Position numbers and translations under genes: made by a program | Notes under the pieces: generated by a model | Databases searched by the model: none | What the model was told of the DNA's origin: nothing | The model's input: only the letters and a program-made list of their open reading frames with translations | Source of the DNA: Clostridium saccharoperbutylacetonicum N1-4(HMT) | Lineage (GTDB): Bacteria; Bacillota; Clostridia; Clostridiales; Clostridiaceae | Assembly: GCF_000340885.1 (NCBI RefSeq) | Contig: NC_020291.1 | Location: 6,466,258 to 6,530,257, forward strand | DNA length: 64,000 nt | Direction: 5' to 3' | Shown here: positions 1 to 8,598 of the stretch, one piece after another | Position numbering within the stretch: position 1 is the first letter of the stretch | Layout: each line of letters begins with the position of its first letter

Positions 1-1194
1 TACATCTATATAATAATAACCATTTTCTGATTTAAAATTTATAGTTTCTGCATATTGTTTTAATTTAGCACTACTGCAATATGAACTTAACATATATCCT
101 TGTGGTCCACTTGATATTGTTCCATACCCACTTCCATCAACATTTGTATTAGAAGTATCAGAAAGTCCAAGTAAATGTACCGCTGTGCCATCTTCATCAG
201 TAATAAAGTATGTACTTACATCTTTAGCATACTTTATTCCATCTATATCATCTGAAGATTGAGCCTTAGAAATCTTTTGTATTACTGTCACACTCTTATT
301 ATCACCAGAGCCATTAATAACAGTTTGTTTATGGTGATTACTTTTTGACCCAAAGTATACTTGATCTGTTATATTTTCATAATCATCACCTGAATTTTTT
401 ACTCTTCCCCAAATTGAAAGTTCTGCAGTTCTAGTTATAGACTCCAACTCTTCATCCTTAGGTGTATCATTGCTAATTGTTGCTTTTATTTCATAAGTTT
501 GTCCATCAGTTCCTTTTAATTCATAAGTACTTTCTGTATTTTTTATAGTAATAGCAGCACCAGTTGAATATATACCAATCTTTCCCAAATTATAATCTGC
601 ATCAATATAGTTTCCTTTATCATCAGAGTAAACTGCTGAATACTGATCTCCATATAAATCAGCCATATTTAACTTATAATAAAATTTTCTCCACACACCT
701 GTAGGACCAAACATAGTTTTGCAAGTACCATGATCATATTCTGCCTTAACAACCTCATCATAATATGTTTTATCAAATCTTCCATCATTATTAGCTTTAA
801 TTGCTTTTCTTACAGCTAATTCTGCATCATCATCGATGTCTCCAAGTATATCTTCATGTGTTATCTCTCCGGTCTTTAAATCTACATAATAATCTCCATC
901 ATCCATTTCTAGATACTTTTTATCATTATATGTTACTAGACCATTTATTTTATCACCAGCTTCAGCACCATCTACTTTAGCAAATTTTCCATTTGCATAA
1001 AGATAAATAGCTTCATCCTTATCATTCAGTTCTGCATCAAGATAAAATGTACCATCCCCAATTGATATTCCTTGATATACTATAGCTTCATCCGCTGAAA
1101 TTTTTTTAACATCAACGGCCATGGCTGGAACCATTGATACAATAGAAGCTGCTACTACTAATAAACTTGTAACCTTTGTAATTCTTTTTAACAT
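1..1194 (-). CDS. Secreted protein of unknown function (C-terminus outside window)
   Basis: Open frame from an ATG at 1194 running off the left edge, 398 codons seen. The start has a good site (AGGGGG, 8 nt upstream). The N-terminus is a classic Sec signal: basic MLKR, a hydrophobic stretch and a likely signal peptidase I cut after VPAMA (about residue 26). The mature part is hydrophilic, acidic, rich in D, G, K and Y, and lacks membrane segments, so it is probably exported or wall-associated. Repeated short motifs such as GTFYLDAEL and KYLEMDDGDYYVDL recall clostridial wall-associated proteins, but I recognise no catalytic domain. The missing C-terminus could hold binding repeats. Confidence 0.8.
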   Translation of the reverse strand, partial: MLKRITKVTSLLVVAASIVSMVPAMAVDVKKISADEAIVYQGISIGDGTFYLDAELNDKDEAIYLYANGKFAKVDGAEAGDKINGLVTYNDKKYLEMDDGDYYVDLKTGEITHEDILGDIDDDAELAVRKAIKANNDGRFDKTYYDEVVKAEYDHGTCKTMFGPTGVWRKFYYKLNMADLYGDQYSAVYSDDKGNYIDADYNLGKIGIYSTGAAITIKNTESTYELKGTDGQTYEIKATISNDTPKDEELESITRTAELSIWGRVKNSGDDYENITDQVYFGSKSNHHKQTVINGSGDNKSVTVIQKISKAQSSDDIDGIKYAKDVSTYFITDEDGTAVHLLGLSDTSNTNVDGSGYGTISSGPQGYMLSSYCSSAKLKQYAETINFKSENGYYYIDV

Positions 1195-1354
1195 ATTTAT
1201 TCCCCCTGTAACATTTTACGATCTGTTAAGTTATATATACATTTCTCTTCTCTACTGAAGTTTATATGTTTTATACGTTTACATTAAAAACAACATATTT
1301 TCCTGTACAATAGAAAAATAACCAAATACATAATACACTCATAGTTGCTTTAAT

Positions 1355-1448
1355 TTAGGCACATGAAAGAAAATAACAAGTCTGAATTCCATGATTATTT
1401 TTCATCAGGCAATTTGCTGTACTTGTTATTTTTTTTGAATGTGCCTTA
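1355..1448. repeat. Intergenic inverted-repeat element, copy A (AGGCACA family)
   Basis: Two arms of about 27 nt (1355-1381 and 1421-1448) are inverted copies. The outer ends read TTAGGCACAT / ATGTGCCTTA and the inner ends AATAACAAGT / ACTTGTTATT, with a 39 nt loop. The same left arm recurs at 36178 and a diverged version bounds 3020-3289. It lies between two leftward genes (symporter stop at 1497, secreted protein start at 1194). It could act as a bidirectional terminator, but multiple copies with the same tips suggest a small dispersed element. Confidence 0.7.
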
Positions 1449-1496
1449 ACTAATTATTTTTCAATATATTCTTACTACATATTTTATTATCAGCAA

Positions 1497-2843
1497 TTAT
1501 TTATGTCTTTCAGCTAAGTCTGCAAGCATCTTATCTTTCATATTATCAATTTTATAAAGTAACATTAATCCAATACTAATAACTAAAGTAATTATTGGTA
1601 GTCCTACATAACAAAAAGAAATTGCACTCAATGAACTTGCTGTTTGTTCAACATTAGGTATAAAACCTCCAATAGATAAAATTAATGACATTACTACTGC
1701 TGCAATTCCTGCACCACAATTAACTCCCATTGTTCCAAATGTTGTAAGTAATCCTTGTGCACGGACACCAGTCTTCCATTCACCATAATCAACTACATCC
1801 GCAAACATTACAAAAACAACACTTTGTCCTCCACCTAATCCTGCTGCTGCAACTGCAATACCTACAAATGTTAATACTAAAGATTGGTTTATAGTAGCTA
1901 AGTATAGAATTCCTTGGCCAATTATACTTATTACAAATCCTAATATAGCTATGTTTCTATTTTTCATCCTTTTTGCAAGCATAGGAATAAAAGCTATGGC
2001 AACTATCATCGATACAGAATATAATGCATTTGCTGCCGATGCGATATTTACATTTCCAATATTATATTTAAAGAAATAAACAGTTGCTTGCATTTTTACA
2101 ACTATTCCAATAAATATAACTAGATTCATAATAGTTAATATCCAACATGGGAAATTACGCACTAATGATTTTAAGCTTTCTTTTAAATGTGGTTCCTGTG
2201 CCTTTTCTAACACTACTCTTTCTCTTGTATTTTTAAAGGTAGTCATTAATAGAGCAAAAGAAATTATTGCAAATACTACCATAGTCAACATAAATCCTCT
2301 TCTAGGATTTCCTTGTCCCAAAATACTTACTAGTGGTAATGTAAGTGCTCCTGCTATTATAACTGCTACTTGCCCTGCAATAGTTCTAAAAGAGTTAGCT
2401 TTAAATCTTTCTTCAGAATTAGTTGTTAAACTTGGCAACATTGCCGTTATAGGAGAACCAATAGCTAAAGCTAAAAAATTAAATACAATATAAGTAAAAT
2501 ACATATATGCTATCTTCCCCATATTATTTAACTCTGGTACAGCAACTGTCATTATAGCGATTACAGCATATGGTCCAGCAAACCATAAAAACCAAGGTCT
2601 ACACTTTCCCCATTTTGTATTAGTTCTATCAATTAATATACCAATAACTGGACCTGAAATACCATCCAAAACACGAACAATTAAGAAGAGTGTTCCAACC
2701 GTTGCTACATCTATTCCAATTACATCTGTGTAATAAAACATTAAGAAAGAAGCAATAGCGGTAAAAATAATATTATATCCAGAATCAGATACACCATAAC
2801 TTAGTTTTTCTTTTAAAGATAGTTTGACATTTGAATCTGACAT
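1497..2843 (-). CDS. GPH-family sugar:cation symporter (MFS)
   Basis: 448 aa, about 12 hydrophobic segments. The glycoside-pentoside-hexuronide signature is plain at residues 60-84: D60 and DRTNTKWGKCRPW between TM2 and TM3, as in MelB, XynB-type and plant SUC carriers. It should import a sugar or glycoside with H+ or Na+ across the cell membrane. Start ATG has AGGGGG 9 nt upstream. It has its own promoter carrying two LacI-type operators (2911-2970) and lies next to the esterase row and near fructokinase / sucrose phosphorylase, so sucrose or an esterified sugar is a reasonable substrate. Substrate is inferred from context only; melibiose, xyloside and glucuronide carriers share the same motif. 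Confidence 0.88.
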   Translation of the reverse strand: MSDSNVKLSLKEKLSYGVSDSGYNIIFTAIASFLMFYYTDVIGIDVATVGTLFLIVRVLDGISGPVIGILIDRTNTKWGKCRPWFLWFAGPYAVIAIMTVAVPELNNMGKIAYMYFTYIVFNFLALAIGSPITAMLPSLTTNSEERFKANSFRTIAGQVAVIIAGALTLPLVSILGQGNPRRGFMLTMVVFAIISFALLMTTFKNTRERVVLEKAQEPHLKESLKSLVRNFPCWILTIMNLVIFIGIVVKMQATVYFFKYNIGNVNIASAANALYSVSMIVAIAFIPMLAKRMKNRNIAILGFVISIIGQGILYLATINQSLVLTFVGIAVAAAGLGGGQSVVFVMFADVVDYGEWKTGVRAQGLLTTFGTMGVNCGAGIAAVVMSLILSIGGFIPNVEQTASSLSAISFCYVGLPIITLVISIGLMLLYKIDNMKDKMLADLAERHK

Positions 2844-2910
2844 TTATAAATTCCCCCTTATATAAATTTAGTGAAAATAATTTAATTAAAACGATTTCTT
2901 TGTGTATTAT

Positions 2911-2970
2911 ATCAACCGGTTACATATTTATATTGTATACTCTTTTTTTTAATATGTCAACCGGTTACAC
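2911..2970 (-). promoter_or_regulatory. Symporter promoter with two LacI-type operators
   Basis: On the minus strand, TTGACA (2955-2960) and TACAAT (2932-2937) are 17 bp apart, a near-consensus sigma-A promoter. The palindrome TGTCAACCGGTTACAC (2955-2970) overlaps the -35 box, and a second ATCAACCGGTTACAT starts at 2911, just after the -10 box. Paired AACCGGTT sites around a promoter are typical of LacI-family repression. Related sites precede 8050 and 8599. The local LacI protein (11225-12196) is the likely ligand; CcpA is an alternative. Confidence 0.8.
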
Positions 2971-3019
2971 ATAGCGTTTTCATTTTTTATATATCAATAA
3001 ATATCTTGTATTTGTAATG

Positions 3020-3289
3020 TAAGGCACAATAAAAAAAATGACTAAACAAAACCTAATTTAAATTTATACCTTCAAATATATCTTGCTACTAGAAAAAAAT
3101 CATCTCTTTTTGGAACATTTAAAATAGGGTTATAGGCATTTCTCAGCTAACAGAGTGAGTCTACTCTCATTTTGCCAAAGCCCTATTCTATAATCCACTA
3201 AGTAACAGAATCCATTTTATTTTAGTCCGTTACGGCATAAAATTAAGATTCACTTGTTTTATCTATATATTTTCATTGCTTGTGCCTAA
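3020..3289. repeat. MITE-like intergenic element with inverted ends (AGGCACA family, diverged)
   Basis: A 270 bp non-coding block whose ends are inverted copies: TAAGGCACAA (3020-3029) and TTGTGCCTAA (3280-3289). Read inward from the right end it also carries the ATGAAAATA...ACAAGT pattern of the 1355 and 36178 copies. Inside are smaller hairpins, for example AGAGTGAGTctACTCTC and the TAGGG...CCCTA pair around 3127-3186. No open frame is present. It separates the symporter promoter from the leftward esterase row (stop at 3319). Mobility is inferred from the ends; no clear target duplication was found. Confidence 0.5.
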
Positions 3290-3318
3290 TCATCTACTGG
3301 TAGTTTTTTTAATCCAAT

Positions 3319-4500
3319 TTATTTACAAACTGAACTTAAAATAATATTTCTTAACTTTCTAGTAAGTGTAGTAGTTCCCGCATCAGTCTTTTGAATCATG
3401 AATAAAAATATTAAATCATCCTTCGGACAATTACAGAAATATGGGCCAAGCCAGCCATCCCATCCATATTCTCCAAGGCTCCCTATATCTCCAGCCATAC
3501 TGCACTCTGTCATTATACGCATTAGATTTCCATAACTATGTCCACATAGTGTCCCCCAATTATCAAAGCCCTTCTGCTGTACGGCATTTAAAGTTCCTGA
3601 TGTTAAATATTTAACTGTGTGAGGTCGTAAAATTTGAACACCATCTAAACTTCCATTGTTCATAAGCATCTTAGCAAATCTAGCATAATCATCTATAGTA
3701 GAAACTAAACCCGCTCCACCAGATTCAAATTCTGGATTCCTATCCATCTTATGAACTATTCCTAGATGATTTCCAGTGTAAAGTTCTAAATCTCCCTTAC
3801 TATTGTCAGAATAAGTTTTTACAAGGCGATCTCTTTTTTCATCTAGCAACCAAAATCCAGTATCTTTCATGCCTAGGGGTTCAAATAACTCTTTTTTTAA
3901 AAATTCACCAAACCTTTTACCACTAACTATTTCAACAATAGCCCCTAATACATCAGCTGAGGTACCGTAAGTCCAAGAAGTTCCTGGTTGAAAGGCTAAA
4001 GCACATCTTCCTAACTTATTCATAGCTTCTATAGTATTCATTGGCTTATCACCTAGCAGCCTACTATCTATCTCCTTAAATAGAGCTTCAGTATCCTTTC
4101 CTGCTCTATGTTCTCCACCATAAACTAAGCCAGATGTCATAGAAAGTAAATCTTTAAGTGTTACTTCCCTTTCCACCGGAACCAAGCAATCACCTGCGTC
4201 AACCATCTGATCTTTAAATCCTGGAAGATACTTGCTTACTGGCTCATATAAATCGATTTCTCCGCGTTCAAGCAGAATCATAACTGCGGTTGCTGTAATA
4301 GGTTTAGTCATGGAATATAATCTAAAAATAGAATTTCTTTTTATTTGAGCTCCACTTTTCCTATCTGCTAAGCCGTCTTCGTGATATAAAATTTCTTCTC
4401 CATCTTTTATTATCATTAAATTTGCGCCAGCTATATAATTGTTATCTATGTGATCTTTTAATACTTTTTTTATTTGATTGATTTCTGTATTTTCAAACAC
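3319..4500 (-). CDS. Serine hydrolase, class C beta-lactamase fold (esterase type)
   Basis: 393 aa from GTG at 4500. This start is preferred to the in-frame ATG at 4524 because GAGGAGGAG lies between the two, 9 nt before the GTG, and the ATG would overlap the upstream stop. The SxxK motif is visible (S63-M-T-K66 in LYSMTKPI), followed by WTYGTS with the likely catalytic Tyr. There is no signal peptide, so it acts in the cytoplasm, unlike true beta-lactamases or penicillin-binding proteins. Relatives (EstB type) cleave short acyl esters. It is the last gene of a leftward row of deacylating enzymes, 17 nt after the deacetylase gene, which suggests deacylation of an imported sugar ester. Confidence 0.82.
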   Translation of the reverse strand: MFENTEINQIKKVLKDHIDNNYIAGANLMIIKDGEEILYHEDGLADRKSGAQIKRNSIFRLYSMTKPITATAVMILLERGEIDLYEPVSKYLPGFKDQMVDAGDCLVPVEREVTLKDLLSMTSGLVYGGEHRAGKDTEALFKEIDSRLLGDKPMNTIEAMNKLGRCALAFQPGTSWTYGTSADVLGAIVEIVSGKRFGEFLKKELFEPLGMKDTGFWLLDEKRDRLVKTYSDNSKGDLELYTGNHLGIVHKMDRNPEFESGGAGLVSTIDDYARFAKMLMNNGSLDGVQILRPHTVKYLTSGTLNAVQQKGFDNWGTLCGHSYGNLMRIMTECSMAGDIGSLGEYGWDGWLGPYFCNCPKDDLIFLFMIQKTDAGTTTLTRKLRNIILSSVCK

Positions 4501-4517
4501 TGTTATTTGCTCCTCCT

Positions 4518-5348
4518 CTAACATATTTTTTTAGTTTCCCCTGCTTTTATTTCCACTGGTGTTCCATTAAGTTCTATCCAAGTTGAAATTGCAGATGGAT
4601 TATGCACAAGCTCAAAATCTGTAGAAAACTGCAATCTATTTAGAGAATCAAGATAATCTACTATTTGAATATTTGTTGCATACCAGACATCATCCCTATT
4701 GCCTATATATTCGCAAAACTTCTCTATTCTATGCCAATTGTTATCTAAATCAAATTCATAGCTATGCCCCCATAAATAAAAAAGCCCTAAACCATGAAAT
4801 TCTCCTTCAATAAACCTTTCCGCTATCTCCATCAAATGTGGGGCATTATGATGAGCTGTAGGATTCCATTCCAAATAGTTTGAAGGTAAAGTAAAATTCC
4901 CATGCTCGTTTACTGTTCTTGAATAAACTACTCCAAGAGCTTCTAATACCTGAAATACTGTTTTATTATAAGTGCCGAAAGCATAAGCCATTCCCCTTAC
5001 AGGATACCCAAACATCTTCTCATGATTTTTTCTATCTTGCAGAATTTCCTCAACCATAAGTTCCTTAGGTATATCTGTTAGTGAAAGGTGTTTTAATCCA
5101 TGAATAGCAACTTCATGCCCTTTATATAAATCAATCACCTCATTGTCTTTTATTCTTTCTATAACTAAATCCTTTATTACACAAGCCCCTTCTTCTCCTT
5201 GAAGTCCTGAATTTAAATTAAAGGTAGCTTTTAGATTATATCTATTAAAAATTTCAACTAGCTTCTTATCCTGAATAACACCATCATCATAGCTTAAAGT
5301 AAATGCTTTTCTTTTTCCCTCTGGAAAAAGTTTAGTTATTCTAGACAT
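4518..5348 (-). CDS. Polysaccharide deacetylase family protein (CE4/NodB fold)
   Basis: 276 aa from ATG at 5348, chosen because GGAGG lies 7 nt upstream; the GTG two codons earlier is too close to it. The NodB motifs are visible: LSYDDG (Asp21, Asp22) for motif 1, and H83 and H87 in IHGLKH for the metal-binding HxxxH of motif 2. YAFGTYN and LWGHSYEFD follow further on. There is no signal peptide or membrane anchor, so a soluble cytoplasmic substrate such as an acetylated oligosaccharide is more likely than peptidoglycan. It sits between an EstA-like esterase (11 nt gap before its stop codon) and the beta-lactamase-fold hydrolase, apparently co-transcribed. Confidence 0.85.
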   Translation of the reverse strand: MSRITKLFPEGKRKAFTLSYDDGVIQDKKLVEIFNRYNLKATFNLNSGLQGEEGACVIKDLVIERIKDNEVIDLYKGHEVAIHGLKHLSLTDIPKELMVEEILQDRKNHEKMFGYPVRGMAYAFGTYNKTVFQVLEALGVVYSRTVNEHGNFTLPSNYLEWNPTAHHNAPHLMEIAERFIEGEFHGLGLFYLWGHSYEFDLDNNWHRIEKFCEYIGNRDDVWYATNIQIVDYLDSLNRLQFSTDFELVHNPSAISTWIELNGTPVEIKAGETKKIC

Positions 5349-5365
5349 ATTCACACCTCCGCATT

Positions 5366-6157
5366 TTATTCGTTAATCCAAAGTATTGCTTTTTCTATAT
5401 ATTCATTCCAAAAATCCCAATTGTGAATACCTGGCCCTTCTATATAAGTATGCTCTATTCCCTCTGAAACTAAAAAATCATGATAGCTTTGATTTTCTTT
5501 AATTAGGAAATCCTCTGTTCCACAAGCCATATATATTTTAGGGATATATTTATTTTCTTCTTTTGATTTAAGAATAAGCGCCTCTGGATCTTTATCACTT
5601 CCTAATAATTGATTTAAATCTCCGAAAACCCTATTGTAATATTTATAATCAGCCATCATATCCTTATAATCAACTGGAATTCCTGCAATATTTCGAATTA
5701 TAAGTGCTGAGGATAATGCAATAATGCAGCTAAAATTGTGAGAATATTTTATTCCATTTCTTATTGCTCCATACCCTCCCATGGAATATCCTCCTATGAA
5801 TGTATCTTCTCTTTTATCTGATAAATGGAACATCTTTCGTGTGAACTCAACTAACTCATTTCCAACAAATTCTCCAAATAGCTCTCCTCTATCAGTATCG
5901 TCAAGATAGAAGCTATTTTCACCTGAAGGCATAAACACTGCAACATTATACTTTAGAGACAATTCCTGAATTTTACTTCCACAAACCCAATCATGATGAT
6001 TTCCAGAGTAACCATGTAAAAGATAAATAGCCTTCATAGGTCCTTTTTGAGCTTCACTCATTCCTGGTATCTCAATAGCATCTATTGGTAAAAGAGCATT
6101 AAAGTTAACAAGTTTTTTTAATGTTTTTGAATAAAAATTTGTTTGTAAAAATGCCAT
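5366..6157 (-). CDS. EstA/FrmB-type esterase (alpha/beta hydrolase)
   Basis: 263 aa, SD GAGGAGG ahead of the ATG. The nucleophile elbow is GGYSMGG (Ser125). The acid is Asp216 in CGTEDFL and the base His245 in GIHNWDFW. The oxyanion region YLLHGYSGNHHDW (45-57) is typical of the tributyrin esterase EstA / esterase D group and CE1-like acetyl esterases. No signal peptide. The complete triad supports activity on short-chain acyl esters; the natural substrate is unknown. It lies in the leftward row with a second lipase (23 nt before it) and a deacetylase. Confidence 0.87.
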   Translation of the reverse strand: MAFLQTNFYSKTLKKLVNFNALLPIDAIEIPGMSEAQKGPMKAIYLLHGYSGNHHDWVCGSKIQELSLKYNVAVFMPSGENSFYLDDTDRGELFGEFVGNELVEFTRKMFHLSDKREDTFIGGYSMGGYGAIRNGIKYSHNFSCIIALSSALIIRNIAGIPVDYKDMMADYKYYNRVFGDLNQLLGSDKDPEALILKSKEENKYIPKIYMACGTEDFLIKENQSYHDFLVSEGIEHTYIEGPGIHNWDFWNEYIEKAILWINE

Positions 6158-6180
6158 TTTTCATCCTCCTCATTATTTTT

Positions 6181-7122
6181 TTATTGTGCCTTAATATTTA
6201 ATGCCTGCGACAGTGCATTTATACACTCACTTCTAGCTCGCCTGCTGATCTTTGCATTATTAAAAATTGAATCAAAGCCATGAAAACATCCTGGATATAA
6301 ATGAAACTCAACAGGAACGCCAGCCTGAGCTAATCGTGCAACATACTCTAAAGTTTCATCTCTGAAAGGATCCAGTTGCCCTATAAATGTATATACAGGC
6401 GGAAGCCCTGTCAAATCCTTAGCTCTGCTCGGAGCAGCATAGCAAGGAATTTGCTCTGAATTATTATTACCTAAATACATTTTCCATGCAATCTCATTAG
6501 CTTCTCTATTCCACGCTTTCGGTAAGTTTTCTTCGTTGATTTCATAACTTGAAGGGGTTACATTTCGATCGTCTAGCATTGGATACAAAGGCATCTGAAA
6601 TGCAATCTTTATTTCACCTCTATCACGAGCCATCAAGGCTAATGCCGCTGTTAAGCCACCTCCAGCGCTAGCTCCTGCAATTGCAATTCTTGAAGCATCT
6701 ATTTTTAGTTCCTCTGCATTATCAACAGTCCACTTAAGTCCTGCATAACAATCTTCTATTGCCGCCGGATATGGGTGCTCTGGTGCCAACCTATAATCAA
6801 TTGAAACTACAACACAATTGACTTCCATAACAAAACATTCACATAATCCATCATCTCCGTCAGCATTACCAAGTATATAACCACCACCATGAATCCAAAC
6901 TACTGCTGGCAATTTTGAATTTTGCCTATTCTTAGGTTCATAAATTTTGACCAATAGCTCTGATTCCTTAATTCTACGAGTGGCTGTGAGTACATTAACA
7001 GACTTTTCTATAGGTGGTACCGCGAAGTTCCTCATCTCTTCCAAATTCTTAGTCAAATCAATTTTTTCGTTACTTTGTAATATTGGCAACAATTCTGGCA
7101 AAACTTTTTCTTCGTAAGACAT
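6181..7122 (-). CDS. HSL-family alpha/beta hydrolase (esterase/lipase)
   Basis: 313 aa, GGGGGAG site before the ATG. Hormone-sensitive-lipase signatures are present: HGGG at 78-81 (oxyanion hole), GASAGG with nucleophile Ser152, Asp251 in GQLDPFRDE and His281 in CFHGFD, so the triad is complete. SIDYRLAPEHPYP (108-120) is a family hallmark. Cytoplasmic, no signal peptide. Relatives hydrolyse short acyl esters of sugars, phenols or glycerides. It is the second gene of the row that begins with the Nif3-like protein, separated from it by about 120 nt of non-coding DNA. Confidence 0.88.
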   Translation of the reverse strand: MSYEEKVLPELLPILQSNEKIDLTKNLEEMRNFAVPPIEKSVNVLTATRRIKESELLVKIYEPKNRQNSKLPAVVWIHGGGYILGNADGDDGLCECFVMEVNCVVVSIDYRLAPEHPYPAAIEDCYAGLKWTVDNAEELKIDASRIAIAGASAGGGLTAALALMARDRGEIKIAFQMPLYPMLDDRNVTPSSYEINEENLPKAWNREANEIAWKMYLGNNNSEQIPCYAAPSRAKDLTGLPPVYTFIGQLDPFRDETLEYVARLAQAGVPVEFHLYPGCFHGFDSIFNNAKISRRARSECINALSQALNIKAQ

Positions 7123-7243
7123 AAATCTCCCCCACTTAAATATTTATTTTAAACTCTTCTTTGCATTACGCACAATCAAAAAATAATTAATCTGCATGCT
7201 TGCATCTTTGGTCTATTATTTTTTTCATGTTCCTTATTTAAGT

Positions 7244-8050
7244 TTACAAATATATAAAAGGTTCTTTTGCATCTATAAAATGTACAGATGTTCCTTCCAG
7301 CATTGGCTCTAGCCATTCAGCCATATATTTCATACCTGCTTCTTCACTACGCTCATGCCCTAATACTAGCATAGCTTTATTCATACCTAATGCAGCAGCA
7401 TCACGAATATAAGGACATAAAGTCCACTCTGTAATATCGCCACATATCATGACATCTAAATTTTGTTCTTTCATTAGAATCATAGGCATTTCTTCTACAC
7501 CAAGTCCTAAACTTCCTCCGCCAACTAGAAATCCTGCTCTTTTACATCTAGTATCTGGAGAACCAACAATTTGAATAACCTCCATTTCTAATTTTTCCTT
7601 AAAAAACTCTGCTAACTCTCTTAACGACATCTCTGGTATTTCATAGCAATGTGGAAATTGCAGTCCCTTTATCAAATAATCTTTCCATCCAATTTCTTTT
7701 AGTACTCCCTCATAAATTAAATCAAATGGTGCAGCATGCATATGATCGTGAAATCTCCAAATTGCAATACCATGTTCATCAAGAATTTTTTTCTTTTCTA
7801 AGTATATTGGATCATCTTTTATCCATTCTATTTTATCCTCACCTGTGTAATAAGTTGGTTCATGAGTGATAACAAAGTTTGCTCCACAATCAATAGCTTG
7901 TTTAATTACGTCTACAGTGGCCATGAAAGTAGTTACGACACCTGTTACTTCCATATCAAAACTACCACTTATAAGTTGATCACACGTTTGTTCAAATTTA
8001 ACCCCACCAAACTTATTCATAATTCTATCAATAATTTCTTTTACTTTCAC
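7244..8050 (-). CDS. Nif3-like dinuclear metal-centre protein
   Basis: 268 aa, GTG start with AAGGA about 7 nt upstream. The N-terminal NIF3 half shows NFVITHEPTYY (the metal-site His motif; the usual ITHHP has one His replaced by Glu) and RFHDHMHAAPFD in place of the usual HTNLD box. The C-terminal half has LVGGGSLGLG and GDITEWT; the His of LVLGHERSEEAG probably completes the two-metal site. Nif3 proteins form hexameric rings, and their reaction is not settled (some hydrolase activity is reported). It is first in the esterase row, behind a promoter with a LacI-type operator. Its subfamily is not the genomic YbgI/GTP cyclohydrolase-like one, and a link to sugar-ester breakdown is only context. 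Confidence 0.8.
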   Translation of the reverse strand: MKVKEIIDRIMNKFGGVKFEQTCDQLISGSFDMEVTGVVTTFMATVDVIKQAIDCGANFVITHEPTYYTGEDKIEWIKDDPIYLEKKKILDEHGIAIWRFHDHMHAAPFDLIYEGVLKEIGWKDYLIKGLQFPHCYEIPEMSLRELAEFFKEKLEMEVIQIVGSPDTRCKRAGFLVGGGSLGLGVEEMPMILMKEQNLDVMICGDITEWTLCPYIRDAAALGMNKAMLVLGHERSEEAGMKYMAEWLEPMLEGTSVHFIDAKEPFIYL

Positions 8051-8097
8051 TACATATTCCTTCTTTCTTATTATCTACAAATTATAGTTATACACAT

Positions 8098-8133
8098 TAT
8101 ATACCGATTACATTGCTATGTCAAACGGTTGAT
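8098..8133 (-). promoter_or_regulatory. Promoter and LacI-type operator of the esterase row
   Basis: On the minus strand TTGACA (8119-8124) is followed by TATAAT (8098-8103) after a short 15 bp spacer. The palindrome-like TGTCAAACGGTTGATA (8119-8134) overlaps the -35 box exactly as at the symporter promoter. A half-matching TACCGATTACA lies between the boxes. This makes the esterase row a likely member of the same LacI regulon. The short spacer lowers confidence in the exact -10. Confidence 0.65.
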
Positions 8134-8176
8134 ATATATTCTAATTATTAACTTAACTAACAGCATAAAAAACTCT

Positions 8177-8290
8177 TTAAAAGAGTTGCTTTAAATGTAC
8201 TAAACTCATTTCCTTTGCAAATTTACTTAGTGAACTTGTATAATTTAGACTTTTAATTCCTCTAGTCAATGCAAGAACTAAAAAATGCAT
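8177..8290 (-). pseudogene. Possible gene remnant, C-terminal fragment
   Basis: A 37-codon frame (ATG 8290, stop 8177) in the otherwise empty 8051-8598 interval. The frame is open for 7 more codons upstream, to a stop. It has no convincing ribosome binding site, and its residues (for example RGIKSLNYTSSLSKFAKE) read like ordinary protein. A hairpin AACTCTTttAAAGAGTT followed by TTTTTA terminates it on the same strand (8167-8187). It may be the tail of a lost gene, for instance a transposase, but I cannot name the family. Confidence 0.25.
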
Positions 8291-8413
8291 TAATATTAGA
8301 AAATACAACTGTTAAATAGGCATACTTCAATGTTAAACAAATGTGTGATAGTAAGGTTTTGTCCTTTAAGACATTTTCATAATTCGAAATATCAATTTAA
8401 TATATCACCTTTA

Positions 8414-8452
8414 TGTTAATCGATTGACATAAATCTTGAAACCTATTATACT
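8414..8452 (+). promoter_or_regulatory. Fructokinase/sucrose phosphorylase promoter with operator
   Basis: TTGACA (8424-8429) and TATACT (8447-8452) are exactly 17 bp apart. The near-palindrome TGTTAATCGATTGACA (8414-8429) overlaps the -35 box and shares the spacing and outer bases of the AACCGGTT sites at 2911-2970 and 8119-8134. The leader to the kinase ATG is about 140 nt. Repression by the LacI-type regulator encoded at 11225 is inferred. Confidence 0.75.
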
Positions 8453-8598
8453 GAAAATACGAAAACTTAAAAGTAAACTTAATCTAAGAAATTACATGTT
8501 CATAATCATTCTTGCTCTTAAATTTATTAATAACTATAGTAAGAGAGTCGAATTATGCTATAACCGAAAAAATCAAATATATAATAAGGAGGAAATAA

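Noticed and set aside
4501..4524. ATG at 4524 as start of the beta-lactamase-fold gene
   Set aside because: The ribosome site GAGGAGGAG lies downstream of this ATG; the GTG at 4500 is correctly spaced.
6181..6195. TTGTGCCTTAA at the lipase stop as another AGGCACA repeat end
   Set aside because: It is part of the coding end (KAQ-stop) with no partner arm within several hundred bases; probably chance.
7862..8194. A plus-strand frame of 110 codons over the Nif3 gene start and promoter
   Set aside because: Composition (Tyr/Ile/His/Asn-rich) is that of translated AT-rich non-coding DNA, and it crosses a clear divergent promoter.
2911..8452. CcpA cre sites instead of LacI operators
   Set aside because: Not fully excluded, but four sites at local promoters with a LacI gene adjacent are better explained by a local regulator; spacing also differs from the usual 14-16 bp cre.
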